A stretch of 64,000 bases of DNA from Clostridia bacterium (GCA_017512805.1 JAFWES010000059.1:62001-126000); one strand, 5' to 3'; shown: positions 37,133-46,825, numbered from the stretch's first letter. Translations and numbers: made by a program. The notes: a model not told the origin generated them from the sequence alone.

Positions 37133-40100
37133 ATGAGACGATGGACCCGATGGATATGGATGCTGCTGGCGGCGCTGCTGGCGGTCGGGATCGTGCTGCC
37201 CGCGTCGGCGGAGGTCATGACCCTGGGCGTTTGGCTGCGGGGCATCCGGACGGCGGAGGACGGAACCGCGGTACAGGTGCCGCTGGAGGGTTCCTTCCGG
37301 GTCACCCAGGGCGGGCTTGAAGCCGGCGTCATTCAGGCCGGAGTGAACACGGTGACCCTGAACCGGGATCAGCAGATTGTGCTGGAGCCCATGGCGGAAA
37401 CGTTTTCTCCCGGATGGGATCTGAGCGAAGCCTGGGTGACGGTAGACTGGATCGAGGGCAACGTAATGGTTCCGGTGCTTCTGCCCGCGAAAAAGGCGGA
37501 GGCGCCCGCGGAAACGGAGGGGGCCGTGACGGACGGTTCAGCGCCGGAAACGGATGCGGAGCCCTCGGCTTCCGCCGTGGAGAAGGCGGAGCCGTCTCCG
37601 ACGGACATCCCGGAGGAGGAGTTTTTTCAGGCGCAGGTGGAATCTGCCCGGAGTTCCCGGGCGACACCGACCCCGGAGCTGAACCTGACCCCGGTCCCCA
37701 CTGCGGAGACCACGCCCGCGCCGGACGTGAACCTGCTCAGCGCCAGCGGGGATACGGGAGCGTTCCATCTGAAGGTTTTTTACGATGGGAATAACAACGG
37801 CGCCTGCGGCATCTATGAGGTGGGGGTCGCCGGGATTCCGGTATATCTTGTAAACGGGGAGGATCAGGTGGTCACGGGGGGCAGTACCGACAAGAACGGG
37901 GAAATAACCCTGCCCGGCCTGATCCCCGGAGATTATCGGGTTCGGGCGGCGCTGCCGGAAAAATGGGGGTTCAACCGTAAATCCAAAGAGACAGGACTGA
38001 TTTTCTCCATCATGGATTTCTCATCCTCGGCGGTGCAGGACAGCGCTCCGATTTCCGTGCGGGCGGGGGAAACCGTGGAACGGGGCATCGGCCTTCTCAA
38101 AGGGGTGGTGGTCAGCGGCACCTGCTGGCTGGACGAGAACGGCAACGGCATCATGGAAGCCGGGGAACCGAAGGTGGCAGGCGCGCATATCCAGATGAGC
38201 GGCCAGAAGAACGGCCTCACCTTTGAGACATACTCTGATGCCAATGGAGACTGGGTGATGTACCGGCTGCGGCCGGGGTTTTACGATTTCATCAGCTATA
38301 CCCCGGAAGGGATGATGTTTACCCGGTACAGCAAAACGGGGGGAAGGAACCGGTCCGTTTTTACGGCGGAGGGCAAATCCAAGTCGACGAAGACCTTGGA
38401 TCTGAACGACGGGGAGGATGAACCGGACCAGAATATCGGTTTTACCTGGATGGGCAGCGTGACCGGCATCGCCTTCCTGGACGCCAACTATAACGGTTTG
38501 TACGACGAAGGGGAGCAGCCGATGGCGGGGGTGAAGGTGACCGCCATTAAGCAGGTCCGGGATGAAGAAATCGCCGTGGCTTATTCCGGGGTGGACGGGC
38601 GGTATCTGCTGACCGGGCTGCGGGGCAATACCTACAAAATTCGGGCGGTGCTGCCGGAGGATGGGAGCGACTTTACCGTCACGGTGGACGACGAGGCCGG
38701 GAATCACTTTGAGGCCCGGGAAAACCGGCGTGAAAACTTCATGAAGGACGTGATCCTGGGGGACGGGGAAACCAGGGAAATCAATGTGGGCGCCATCTAC
38801 TACGGCAGCGTCAGCGGCATGGTTTATCTGGACAATGATTTCTCCGGCATGCAAAACGGCGGGGAGCAGGTGGCCCAGGGGGTCACGGTATCTTTGCTGG
38901 ACAGCCGGGGTCAGACACTGGAAACCAAAGAGACCGGCAGCCGGGGTACCTACAGCTTCACCAGGCTGACGCCCGGAACCTACATCCTGCGGATGCAGGC
39001 GCTGGACGGGTATGCGTTTACAAGGCCCGGGGAAGGCAACCGGGTGCTGAACAGGACGGGGGGCGAGGGATACACCGAGCCTTTCGGGGTGCCCCTGGGG
39101 ACGGATGTGGCCGGCATGGACGCGGGCATGATCCGTCCGGCGAAAGTCAGCGGCACGGTGTTCGCAGACCGGGATGACAATGGAAAGCAGGGCGGAGATG
39201 AAGGCGGGCTGATCGGGACGACGGTTCGGCTCATGAGCGAAGAGGGCGAGGCCTTCCGGGCGGAGATCGACGGGAGCGGTGGGTTCCTCTTTGACGCCGT
39301 GATGCCCGGGCGATATTTCCTGGAGTATCAGCTTCCGGAAGGGGCGGTGTTTGCCCGGAATCCGGAAGGGGGCAACACGGTTGCCGCCGCGGAGGAGGAG
39401 AATCCTCGTCTCGGCCGGGGAGACTGGTTCGAGATCCGGTCAGGGGATGAAAGAACCGTGCCGGTGTGCGGGGGACTGACGCTGGGAACCATCAGCGGCA
39501 TCCTTTTCGCCGATCATGACGGCTCCGGCCATCAGGACGCGGGTGAGGAACCCCTTTCCGGGGCGACGCTGATCCTGACTCCCGCAAGAAGCGAACTGAC
39601 AGAGATGACGATCATCACCGGCGAGGACGGAACATTCCGGATGGAGGATCTGCGGCCGGATCGATACAGCCTGACGCTGACGCTGCCGGACGGCATGACG
39701 GTCAGCCGGCTGGGAAAGGTTTCTCTGCCCATTGCCAGCGGCATAAACAGCCAGACGGTCAGCCTGCCCCTTTCCATGGGACAGAGCTGGACAGAGCAGG
39801 AGATCGGAGCGGTACTGCCCGGGCGGCTCTATGGCCGGCTGTGGCTGGACGAAAACAATAACGGCCTCATGGAGGAGGAAGAGCAGACCCCGGCGGGATA
39901 TACGATATCGCTGATCGATGAGGATACCGGAGAGACGGCGGAAACACTGACCACCGGCAGCGACGGCAGCTTTGAAACCCGCGGTCTGCCCCCGGGAAGC
40001 TACGGCCTGACCTTCCGGATGGATGGGGAGACCGACGAGGCCAAGGAAGGGGACAGCACGTTCGAGAAGGACGGGAAAGAACTCGTCATGACCGGTCTGA

Positions 40101-40924
40101 CCCTGGCCGAGGGCGAGAGACGGGCGGACCTGATGCTGGGGTTGGTACGGTATACCGCTCTGGGCGGAAGAACGTGGATCGACCGGGGCAGCGGCGCGGA
40201 AAACCTGGCGAACGCGGCGGTGACCCTGATGGACGAGAATGGAACCATCCTGGACCGGACGGCCACCGGAGAGGACGGAGCATGGCGGTTTACCGGGCTG
40301 ATGCCGGGGGTCTATCGGATCCGGGCGGAACTGCCGGAAGGAGCGGTGGCGGCGGAGCCGGATGATGAACGGCTGGCGGGCGGACTGATCTCCATTCTGG
40401 AAGAGACCGACGGCCGGCAGGGGACCTCGGGGGCCATCGTCCTGACCATGGGGCAGGACCAGTTAAGCCTGAATATCGGGGCCGTATTGCCTGGGACCAT
40501 TGGCGATATGTGCTGGCTGGACGTGAACGAAAACGGCCTGCAGGACGGCGGAGAGTATGGGATTCCCCATGTGAAGGTGGAGCTGATCCGCAACGGCGAG
40601 GCCGTGGCGGAGACAGAGACCGACCAGTATGGGCTGTACTTCTTCCGGGAGGTGTATCCCGCGGTGTATACCCTGCGGGTGACCGCGCCGGCGGAAGTGA
40701 AGCCGACCCGGCACCGGACGGACATCCCCCTGATTGCCAGCAGCCTGCTGGAAACGGAGGGGACGGAAGCCGAAACGGACAGCTTTGCCGTGGCCAGCGA
40801 CAGCGTGAACTTCAATCTCGATCTTGGCTTCATCCTGCGGCAGGCGGGGAATTTCCCGGCCGGGTACGGAGAGCAGGAAACCATGGACTGGTCGAAGACC
40901 TTTACAAATAAGGGAGAAGAATAA
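37133..40924 (+). CDS. Secreted nine-repeat SdrD-B/Cna-B-like surface protein
   Basis: The 1263-residue protein has a Sec signal peptide (cleavage near PASA-EV) and an N-terminal domain followed by a Thr/Pro/Glu-rich linker. Nine beta-sandwich repeats then start near residues 209, 324, 442, 559, 671, 786, 898, 1008 and 1122. Each has a Ca2+-loop-like motif such as WLDENGNG, FLDANYNG or WLDVNENG, with a later LPPGSYGLT-type segment, as in SdrD B domains. There is no LPXTG motif and no C-terminal membrane helix, so it is not sortase-anchored by sequence. It may be an adhesive stalk or wall-associated fibre; that is inference. Confidence 0.85.
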   Translation: MRRWTRWIWMLLAALLAVGIVLPASAEVMTLGVWLRGIRTAEDGTAVQVPLEGSFRVTQGGLEAGVIQAGVNTVTLNRDQQIVLEPMAETFSPGWDLSEAWVTVDWIEGNVMVPVLLPAKKAEAPAETEGAVTDGSAPETDAEPSASAVEKAEPSPTDIPEEEFFQAQVESARSSRATPTPELNLTPVPTAETTPAPDVNLLSASGDTGAFHLKVFYDGNNNGACGIYEVGVAGIPVYLVNGEDQVVTGGSTDKNGEITLPGLIPGDYRVRAALPEKWGFNRKSKETGLIFSIMDFSSSAVQDSAPISVRAGETVERGIGLLKGVVVSGTCWLDENGNGIMEAGEPKVAGAHIQMSGQKNGLTFETYSDANGDWVMYRLRPGFYDFISYTPEGMMFTRYSKTGGRNRSVFTAEGKSKSTKTLDLNDGEDEPDQNIGFTWMGSVTGIAFLDANYNGLYDEGEQPMAGVKVTAIKQVRDEEIAVAYSGVDGRYLLTGLRGNTYKIRAVLPEDGSDFTVTVDDEAGNHFEARENRRENFMKDVILGDGETREINVGAIYYGSVSGMVYLDNDFSGMQNGGEQVAQGVTVSLLDSRGQTLETKETGSRGTYSFTRLTPGTYILRMQALDGYAFTRPGEGNRVLNRTGGEGYTEPFGVPLGTDVAGMDAGMIRPAKVSGTVFADRDDNGKQGGDEGGLIGTTVRLMSEEGEAFRAEIDGSGGFLFDAVMPGRYFLEYQLPEGAVFARNPEGGNTVAAAEEENPRLGRGDWFEIRSGDERTVPVCGGLTLGTISGILFADHDGSGHQDAGEEPLSGATLILTPARSELTEMTIITGEDGTFRMEDLRPDRYSLTLTLPDGMTVSRLGKVSLPIASGINSQTVSLPLSMGQSWTEQEIGAVLPGRLYGRLWLDENNNGLMEEEEQTPAGYTISLIDEDTGETAETLTTGSDGSFETRGLPPGSYGLTFRMDGETDEAKEGDSTFEKDGKELVMTGLTLAEGERRADLMLGLVRYTALGGRTWIDRGSGAENLANAAVTLMDENGTILDRTATGEDGAWRFTGLMPGVYRIRAELPEGAVAAEPDDERLAGGLISILEETDGRQGTSGAIVLTMGQDQLSLNIGAVLPGTIGDMCWLDVNENGLQDGGEYGIPHVKVELIRNGEAVAETETDQYGLYFFREVYPAVYTLRVTAPAEVKPTRHRTDIPLIASSLLETEGTEAETDSFAVASDSVNFNLDLGFILRQAGNFPAGYGEQETMDWSKTFTNKGEE

Positions 40925-40928
40925 CAGA

Positions 40929-40957
40929 GAGAGCGGGTTGGCAGCCCGCTCTTTTTT
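40929..40957 (+). terminator. Terminator after the repeat protein
   Basis: GAGCGGG pairs with CCCGCTC and is followed by six T. Confidence 0.85.
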
Positions 40958-40968
40958 GATCAAAAATC

Positions 40969-40997
40969 TTGCAATTTAATTACAAAAATGTTAAAAT
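40969..40997 (+). promoter_or_regulatory. Promoter of the L,D-transpeptidase gene
   Basis: TTGCAA (40969-40974) and TAAAAT (40992-40997) are 17 bases apart, just after the terminator. Confidence 0.65.
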
Positions 40998-41026
40998 CTT
41001 CGCATCACTTGTGTGAGGTGATGCGG

Positions 41027-42880
41027 ATGAAACGATGGATGATGTTTGTGCTGGCCGTGAGCCTGATCATGATTTCGCTGACGGGACAGGGGGAAAACGC
41101 AGTCCCGGCAGGAGTGGCCGAAACCGAAGAGCGGGCGGAAATCCTGCCGGATTCGGCGGAAGCGGAGGGAGAAGCCGTTCCGCTGGCGGACGAGGAGGAC
41201 GGAGAGGCGCAGGAGGAAAGTCTCCCGGAGGAATCTGACCTGGAGGAGGAAGTCCTGGAAGGGCGGACCCTGCAATACGGAGACGAAGGGGACGAGGTGC
41301 TGGCGCTGCAGACCCGGCTCAAGGAACTGCAGTACTATACGGGGAACCTGTCCGGCCGTTACCGGGAAGGGACCCGGGCGGCGGTCAAAAGCTTTCAGGA
41401 GGACTATGGCCTGGAAGAGACCGGTATGGCCGATCCGGAAACCCAGGGCCTTATCTATTCTGCCCGTTACCGTCCGCTGCGCTTTGGATCCAGCGGCGAA
41501 GAGGTTCGGAAACTGCAGACCCGTCTGACGGAACTGGGATACTATACCGGAAAGGTGACCGGCAGCTATAAGGAGAACACGCAGAAAAGCATCCGTGCTT
41601 TCCAGGAAGCCATGGGGCTGAGCCCAACGGGAGCGGCGGATGTCCGGACGCTGGAAGCGATCTACGGGTCCGCTGCCGCGGCAAAGCAGACCGAGGAAGA
41701 GGACGCGGATCTGTCCGGGTTTTTGGTGGGAGACGGGGAGAACGGGAGTGACCTCCCGACGTCCGTTGCCTTTACGAAGAAGCTGAAGAGCGGTTCACGG
41801 GGACAGGAAGTAAAGCAGCTGCAGGCCCGCATGACCAGCCTGGGATACTACGGGGGGCCTATCAGCGGAAACTTTGCGAAACAGACCCTGCGGGCGGTCA
41901 AGGCCATTCAGTCCCAGAACGGCATGGCTGCTACCGGCCAGGTGGACGAAGCGACCTGGAACGTGATATTCAACGATCCGGGGATCGTGATGCCGGACGC
42001 GACGCCGAAGCCCACCCCGGAGCCCACCCCGCCGCCCTACGCGATGACGGTGGACGTGACCAATCAGGTCACCACGGTGTATGCCCTGGACGAAAACGGC
42101 CAGCATACCGTCCCGGTGCGGCGGATGCTTTGCTCTACGGGGACCAAGGCCAATCCCTCCGATGTGGGAGATTGGGTCTTGAACGGGCGGCATGCGAAGT
42201 GGTGCGTCTTTCCCAAATGGGGGAACAGCTACGCCCGGTACTGGACCCGGATCAATTCCAATATCGCCTTCCATTCGGTCATTTACACGGCGGTGGACCT
42301 GGACGCCATGAAAATCTCCAGCTATAAAATGCTGGGAAACCGGGCCAGCCATGGGTGTATTCGGCTGACTGTGGCGGACGCAAAATGGGTCTATGAAAAC
42401 ATCGGAGCGGGGACGGTTGTGTCCATCCGGGAGGATCTGCCTTCGGATCCGGAGCTGCGGGACGCGCTGAAGCTGCCTGCGCTGAAGAAAGGCACTTCCG
42501 TGCCGGTGGAAACGCCGGTTCCTACACCGGAACCCGCCTATGAGCCGGAGAAAATCCCTCAGATGACCCGCAAACTGAAAAACGGCAGCGAAGGGCCGGA
42601 AGTATACTGGCTGCAGCGGCGGCTGCAGGATCTGGGCTTCTATACCGGATACGCGGGCGGCAAGATGCTGAAAGGGACGGAGAATGCCCTGAAGCAGTTC
42701 CAGAAATCCATCGGCGTTTATGCCAGCGGGGTTGCGGATCAAAAGACGATGGAGGCGCTTGCGGCGGTGACGCCGGAGCCGGAAATGACAGAACCGGCGG
42801 AGACGCCGGCGCCGGTGGAGAAGGAGAGTTTGGTTCCCGGGATCATGACCCCGGAACCGACGCTTACTCCGGCGCCTTAA
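41027..42880 (+). CDS. Secreted YkuD-type L,D-transpeptidase with four peptidoglycan-binding domains
   Basis: The 617-residue protein has a signal peptide (MKRWMMFVLAVSLIMISL) and an acidic N-terminal linker. PG_binding_1 domains lie at about residues 80-143, 148-212, 252-317 and 513-578, each with the LQ..L..LGYY pattern. The YkuD domain (about 337-471) has the catalytic SHGCIRL cysteine near residue 444. It would form 3-3 peptide cross-links or attach proteins to the wall. ATG at 41027 is supported by GAGGTG. It is directly downstream of the repeat protein but has its own promoter. Confidence 0.93.
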   Translation: MKRWMMFVLAVSLIMISLTGQGENAVPAGVAETEERAEILPDSAEAEGEAVPLADEEDGEAQEESLPEESDLEEEVLEGRTLQYGDEGDEVLALQTRLKELQYYTGNLSGRYREGTRAAVKSFQEDYGLEETGMADPETQGLIYSARYRPLRFGSSGEEVRKLQTRLTELGYYTGKVTGSYKENTQKSIRAFQEAMGLSPTGAADVRTLEAIYGSAAAAKQTEEEDADLSGFLVGDGENGSDLPTSVAFTKKLKSGSRGQEVKQLQARMTSLGYYGGPISGNFAKQTLRAVKAIQSQNGMAATGQVDEATWNVIFNDPGIVMPDATPKPTPEPTPPPYAMTVDVTNQVTTVYALDENGQHTVPVRRMLCSTGTKANPSDVGDWVLNGRHAKWCVFPKWGNSYARYWTRINSNIAFHSVIYTAVDLDAMKISSYKMLGNRASHGCIRLTVADAKWVYENIGAGTVVSIREDLPSDPELRDALKLPALKKGTSVPVETPVPTPEPAYEPEKIPQMTRKLKNGSEGPEVYWLQRRLQDLGFYTGYAGGKMLKGTENALKQFQKSIGVYASGVADQKTMEALAAVTPEPEMTEPAETPAPVEKESLVPGIMTPEPTLTPAP

Positions 42881-42951
42881 CCCCACAGTCCGGATACATG
42901 CTTTTCGGCCAGTTTTCAAGTGATGTTCACAAAACGGACACACAGAACCGA

Positions 42952-43082
42952 TATAATCATGATGCGGGAAGGAAGGACTTCGTTTCTTCCGGAACGCAAC
43001 CCTTTTCCCTGACACTTCAAGTGTCAGACCTCCCTATCCTCCATATAGGCACAAGCCTCCGTAAGGGGGCTTGTGTTCTTTT
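42952..43082 (+). ncRNA. Candidate small non-coding RNA
   Basis: A TATAAT box at 42952-42957 (with only a weak -35, TTCACA, 20 bases away) would start transcription near 42964. A strong terminator at 43050-43082 would end a roughly 119-base RNA. The transcript includes a GGAAG/CTTCC hairpin near 42968-42990 and a perfect 9-bp palindrome (CTGACACTT C AAGTGTCAG, 43009-43027). No coding potential was seen. It does not match 6S, SRP RNA or a lysine riboswitch that I recognise. It lies between ykuD-type and dapA genes. Confidence 0.4.
43050..43082 (+). terminator. Terminator of the candidate sRNA (or of the L,D-transpeptidase gene)
   Basis: CACAAGCCTCC pairs with GGGGGCTTGTG (11 pairs, one G-U) around GTAA, followed by TTCTTTT. 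Confidence 0.85.
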
Positions 43083-43100
43083 CATCACGGGAATATTGGC

Positions 43101-43134
43101 AGGCGAAGGCCTCCCCTTGCGCCTTGCTTTTTTT
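43101..43134 (+). terminator. Second tandem terminator before dapA
   Basis: AGGCGAAGG pairs with CCTTGCGCCT (one bulge) and is followed by TGC and seven T. Confidence 0.6.
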
Positions 43135-43205
43135 ATTCGGAAAACAATCGGGCGCCCCGTCCCGTTTCCCCTGATCCGCCCTGTTTGTATCTGTTTTGTT
43201 TCCCC

Positions 43206-43235
43206 TTGACGGAGCAGGATGACTTGCGGTAAGAT
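43206..43235 (+). promoter_or_regulatory. Promoter of dapA-dapB
   Basis: TTGACG (43206-43211) and TAAGAT (43230-43235) are 18 bases apart. Confidence 0.6.
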
Positions 43236-43267
43236 GCAGGGGAAATCCTGATGAGAGGTGTGAAAGG

Positions 43268-44152
43268 ATGAAACAGCGCATTTTCACAGGTGTCGGGACG
43301 GCTTTGATTACCCCCTTCCGGGACGGGAAGGTGGATGAGGAGGCGTTTGTCCGGCTGATCGAATATCAGATCCGGGAAGGAGTAGCGGCCCTGATCGTGG
43401 CGGGGACCACGGGGGAAGGCTCCACCCTGTCGGCGGAGGAGCACGGGCGGCTCATTGCCCTGGCGGTGGAAACGGCGAAAGGCCGGGTTCAGGTGATCGC
43501 CGGGACGGGCAGCAACGATACCGCCGCGGCGATTCGGAAGACCCGGGCTGCCTGCGATGCGGGGGCCGACGCGGTGCTGCTGGTGACTCCCTATTATAAT
43601 AAAACCACTCAGCGGGGCCTGGAAGCCCATTACCGGGCTATCGCGGACGCCAGTGACAGGCCCTGCATTTTGTACAATGTGCCCGGGAGGACGGGGCTGA
43701 ACATGCTGCCGGAGACGGTGGCCGCCCTGGCGGATCATCCCCGGATCGCTGCGGTGAAGGAAGCCAGCGGCAACATCAGCCAGGTGGCGCGGATCAGGAA
43801 GCTTTGCGGGGATCAGGTGGCCATCTATTCAGGGAATGACGATCAGACGCTGCCCATCTTGAGCCTGGGGGCGCTGGGCGTTATTTCCGTCGCCAGCAAC
43901 GTGCTGCCCCGCGAGATGACCCGGCTTTGCGAGCTGTGGTTCGCGGGGAAAACCCGGGAAGCGGAGGCGCTGCAGCTCCGGTTGCTGGACGTGATGAACG
44001 GGTTCATGTCCGAAACCAACCCGATCCCCGTCAAGGCGGTATGCGCCCGGCTGGGATACGGAAAGAACGAGGTTCGCCTGCCCCTGGTGCCCATGGAAGA
44101 AGAGAAGACGGACAGGCTCATGCGCATGATGGAGGAGGCCCGGCTGGCATGA
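43268..44152 (+). CDS. dapA: 4-hydroxy-tetrahydrodipicolinate synthase
   Basis: The 294-residue class I aldolase has GTGTALITPF-like start sequence, TTGEGSTLSAEEH, the YNVPGRTG tyrosine motif and the Schiff-base lysine in AAVKEASGN. It condenses pyruvate with aspartate semialdehyde, the first step of lysine/DAP synthesis. Its TGA overlaps the dapB ATG (ATGA). Confidence 0.96.
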   Translation: MKQRIFTGVGTALITPFRDGKVDEEAFVRLIEYQIREGVAALIVAGTTGEGSTLSAEEHGRLIALAVETAKGRVQVIAGTGSNDTAAAIRKTRAACDAGADAVLLVTPYYNKTTQRGLEAHYRAIADASDRPCILYNVPGRTGLNMLPETVAALADHPRIAAVKEASGNISQVARIRKLCGDQVAIYSGNDDQTLPILSLGALGVISVASNVLPREMTRLCELWFAGKTREAEALQLRLLDVMNGFMSETNPIPVKAVCARLGYGKNEVRLPLVPMEEEKTDRLMRMMEEARLA

Positions 44153-44889
44153 AGATCATTTTAACCGGATACGAAGGGCATATGGGCCGGGAGGTGCGGG
44201 ACAGCGTGTCGCGGCGCCCGGACGCGGAAATCGTCTGCGGTGTGGATCCGGCCTCGGAAAACGCCGACGGTATGTGCGTCAGGCGCTTTGCCGACTGCCG
44301 GGCGGACGCGGATGTGATCATTGACTTCAGCCATCACAGCCTGACAGGGGAGCTGCTGGCCTTCGCAAAGGAGCGGAAGCTGCCGCTGGTTCTGGCGACC
44401 ACGGGGCAGACGGAAGAAGAGAAGGCACAGATCATGGCGGCCGCAAAGGAGATTCCTTTGTTTCTGGCGGCGAACTATTCCCTGGGGATCGCGGTGCTGA
44501 CGGATCTGGTCAAACAGGCGCTGGCGCTGTTTCCGGACGCGGAGGTGGAAATTCTGGAGCAGCATCATGACCGGAAGCTGGACGCACCCAGCGGAACGGC
44601 GCTGGCGCTGTTCGGCGCGGTAAAGGATGTCCGGCCGGCGGCTAACGCGGTTTTGGGCCGGAGCGGCGCGGGCAGGCGGCAGCCGGAGGATGTGGGGATT
44701 CATGCTGTCCGCATGGGGAATACCGTAGGGATTCACGAGGTCATCATCGGAACCCGGAATGAAACCCTGACCCTGCGGCATGAAGCTCATAGCCGGGGCG
44801 TTTTTGCCGACGGCAGCCTGAAGGCGGCGGCCTTCCTGATGGGGAAGGAGCCGGGGGTCTATGACATGAAGGACCTCCTGAAGGGATAA
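44149..44889 (+). CDS. dapB: 4-hydroxy-tetrahydrodipicolinate reductase
   Basis: The 246-residue protein begins MKIILTGYEGHMGREV, with the nucleotide-binding loop, and contains IIDFSHHSLT, ATTGQTEEE and EQHHDRKLDAPSGTA, the DapB catalytic/substrate signature. It reduces the DapA product with NAD(P)H. The start overlaps the end of dapA by 4 bases. Confidence 0.96.
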   Translation: MKIILTGYEGHMGREVRDSVSRRPDAEIVCGVDPASENADGMCVRRFADCRADADVIIDFSHHSLTGELLAFAKERKLPLVLATTGQTEEEKAQIMAAAKEIPLFLAANYSLGIAVLTDLVKQALALFPDAEVEILEQHHDRKLDAPSGTALALFGAVKDVRPAANAVLGRSGAGRRQPEDVGIHAVRMGNTVGIHEVIIGTRNETLTLRHEAHSRGVFADGSLKAAAFLMGKEPGVYDMKDLLKG

Positions 44890-45007
44890 AAAGACCGGAG
44901 GAAGCAGGCCGATCGGGGCGAAGCTGAACGCGGGCCCGGCGGAGCGCAAAAAAGGCGAAGAAGACAAAACAGAACCGGAACGAAACGGAGAGAGGGAGGA
45001 AAAAAGC

Positions 45008-45979
45008 ATGCGCATCGGTATTTACGGATACGGCAACTTGGGGCGCGGCGTGGAGCTGGCGCTCGAGCACAACCCGGACATGGAACTTGTTGGAATCTTT
45101 ACCCGCCGGAATCCCGCCCACGTCCGGACGGCGACCATGGCGGCGGTCCACGGGACGGACCGGGTTGAGGATTTCGCGGATGATATCGATGTGATGCTGC
45201 TGTGCGGCGGCAGCGCCACGGATCTGCCGAAGATGACCCCTCAGATTGCGCGGCTGTTTAATGTCGTGGACTCCTTTGACACCCATGCCCATATTCCGGA
45301 GCATTTCGAGCGGGTGAACAGGGCGGCGCTGGAAACGGAGCATACGGCGCTCATCAGCGGCGGATGGGATCCCGGCCTGTTTTCTCTGGCCCGGCTGTAT
45401 ATGAACGCGGCGCTGCCGGCCGGGAAGGATTACACCTTCTGGGGCCGGGGCGTCAGCCAGGGGCACAGCGATGCCATCCGCCGTATCCCCGGCGTGAAGG
45501 ATGCCAGGCAGTACACCGTGCCGATTGATGAGGCGGTGAACCGGATTCTGGCGGGGGAGACGCCGGACCTGACAGCGAGGCAGAAGCACCTGCGGGAATG
45601 CTATGTGGTGGCGGAGGACGGAGCGGACAGGGAAAAGATTGCCCAGGCCATTCGGACCATGCCGGACTACTTTGCGGACTACGATACCACGGTGACCTTC
45701 ATCACCGAGGAGGAGATGAACCGGGATCACAGCGGAATGCCCCACGGAGGACAGGTGATCCGTTCAGGGAAGACCCACGGGGATCACCGGCATGTCATGT
45801 CCTTCTCGCTGAACCTGGATTCCAATCCGGAATTTACGGGATCCGTGCTGCTGGCCTGCGCCAGGGCGGTGGGGAAGGCCCATGCCCGGGGGCAGAAGGG
45901 CTGCATTACGCTCTTTGACGTGCCGCCGGCGGACCTGAGCCCCCTGAGCGGGGAAGAGCTGCGCAGGCATCTGCTGTAA
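45008..45979 (+). CDS. ddh: meso-Diaminopimelate D-dehydrogenase
   Basis: The 323-residue protein has the Rossmann start MRIGIYGYGNLGRGVELAL, DSFDTHAHIPEHF, ISGGWDPGLFS and WGRGVSQGHSDAIRRIPGV, all Ddh signatures. It reductively aminates L-2-amino-6-oxopimelate directly to meso-DAP, bypassing the succinylase/acetylase branches. Together with dapA and dapB it suggests the short dehydrogenase pathway to meso-DAP in this organism. GGGAGG precedes the ATG. Confidence 0.95.
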   Translation: MRIGIYGYGNLGRGVELALEHNPDMELVGIFTRRNPAHVRTATMAAVHGTDRVEDFADDIDVMLLCGGSATDLPKMTPQIARLFNVVDSFDTHAHIPEHFERVNRAALETEHTALISGGWDPGLFSLARLYMNAALPAGKDYTFWGRGVSQGHSDAIRRIPGVKDARQYTVPIDEAVNRILAGETPDLTARQKHLRECYVVAEDGADREKIAQAIRTMPDYFADYDTTVTFITEEEMNRDHSGMPHGGQVIRSGKTHGDHRHVMSFSLNLDSNPEFTGSVLLACARAVGKAHARGQKGCITLFDVPPADLSPLSGEELRRHLL

Positions 45980-46063
45980 AGCGCAGATGGGGCGGCGGAT
46001 CCTGCTGTCGAAAAGAGAGCGAAAAAAGCGTCGGTTGGATACGGCGCGTTTCCCCTGAAAAAC

Positions 46064-46095
46064 GAAAAAACGCGGCCTTTCGGCTGCGCTTTTTC
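46064..46095 (+). terminator. Terminator after ddh
   Basis: CGC-GCC pairs with GGC-GCG around TTTC, with an A-run before and TTTTT after. Confidence 0.7.
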
Positions 46096-46129
46096 ATCTG
46101 GACGAAACCGGGATCGGAGGATCGAAGGA

Positions 46130-46825
46130 ATGACAGGCATTTACGGGCTGCAGAAAATGACCCTGCTGGATTATCCGGGAAAGGTGGCCTGCACGGTGTT
46201 TTTAGGGGGATGCGACATGCGCTGCCCCTTCTGCCACAACAGCGAACTGGTGGACGGAACGGCTCGGCCCGTGATGACGAAGGAGGAACTGCTTTCCTTT
46301 CTGGAAAAACGTCAGGGGCTGCTGGAAGGGGTGGCCGTCACCGGCGGCGAGCCCCTGCTGCGGGCGGACAATCTGGACCTGCTGCGGGAGATCCGAGCCC
46401 TGGGTTATCCGGTGAAGCTGGATACCAACGGCACCCATCCCCGGTTTCTGCAAAAGGTCCTGGAGGAAGAATTGGCCCAATATGTGGCCATGGATATCAA
46501 AAACAGCCCGGATCGGTACGCGGAAACGGTGGGCCTGAGCGTCTTCGATCTGTCCCCGATCCGGGAGAGCGTAAGGATATTGCTCTCCGGGGCCGTTCCT
46601 TTCGAATTCCGCACCACGGTGGTCGCCGAGCTGCATGACGACGACAGCTTCCACGGCATCGGGGCATGGATTCGGGGGGCGGAGAGATACTTCCTGCAGC
46701 CCTTTACAGACCGGGAGACGGTGCCCTTCCAGGGCTTTCACACCCCGGATCCGGAGCGGCTGAACGTCTGGCGGGAGATCATGCTGGCGTATGTCTCCCA
46801 TGTGGAAATCCGGGGGCAGGTTTAA
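46130..46825 (+). CDS. nrdG: Anaerobic ribonucleotide-reductase-activating radical SAM protein
   Basis: The 231-residue protein starts MTGIYGLQKMTLLDYPGKVA and has the CX3CX2C motif in GGCDMRCPFCHN, VTGGEPLL and LDTNGTHP. This matches the NrdG2-type activase family (TIGR02495), which generates the glycyl radical on anaerobic ribonucleotide reductase or a related glycyl-radical enzyme. No nrdD is in the window, so the partner is unknown. The scar of broken genes begins right after its stop codon. Confidence 0.88.
   Translation: MTGIYGLQKMTLLDYPGKVACTVFLGGCDMRCPFCHNSELVDGTARPVMTKEELLSFLEKRQGLLEGVAVTGGEPLLRADNLDLLREIRALGYPVKLDTNGTHPRFLQKVLEEELAQYVAMDIKNSPDRYAETVGLSVFDLSPIRESVRILLSGAVPFEFRTTVVAELHDDDSFHGIGAWIRGAERYFLQPFTDRETVPFQGFHTPDPERLNVWREIMLAYVSHVEIRGQV

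Noticed and set aside
42960-43082. 6S RNA or lysine riboswitch
   Set aside because: The length and hairpins do not fit either family; it is kept only as an unclassified candidate RNA.
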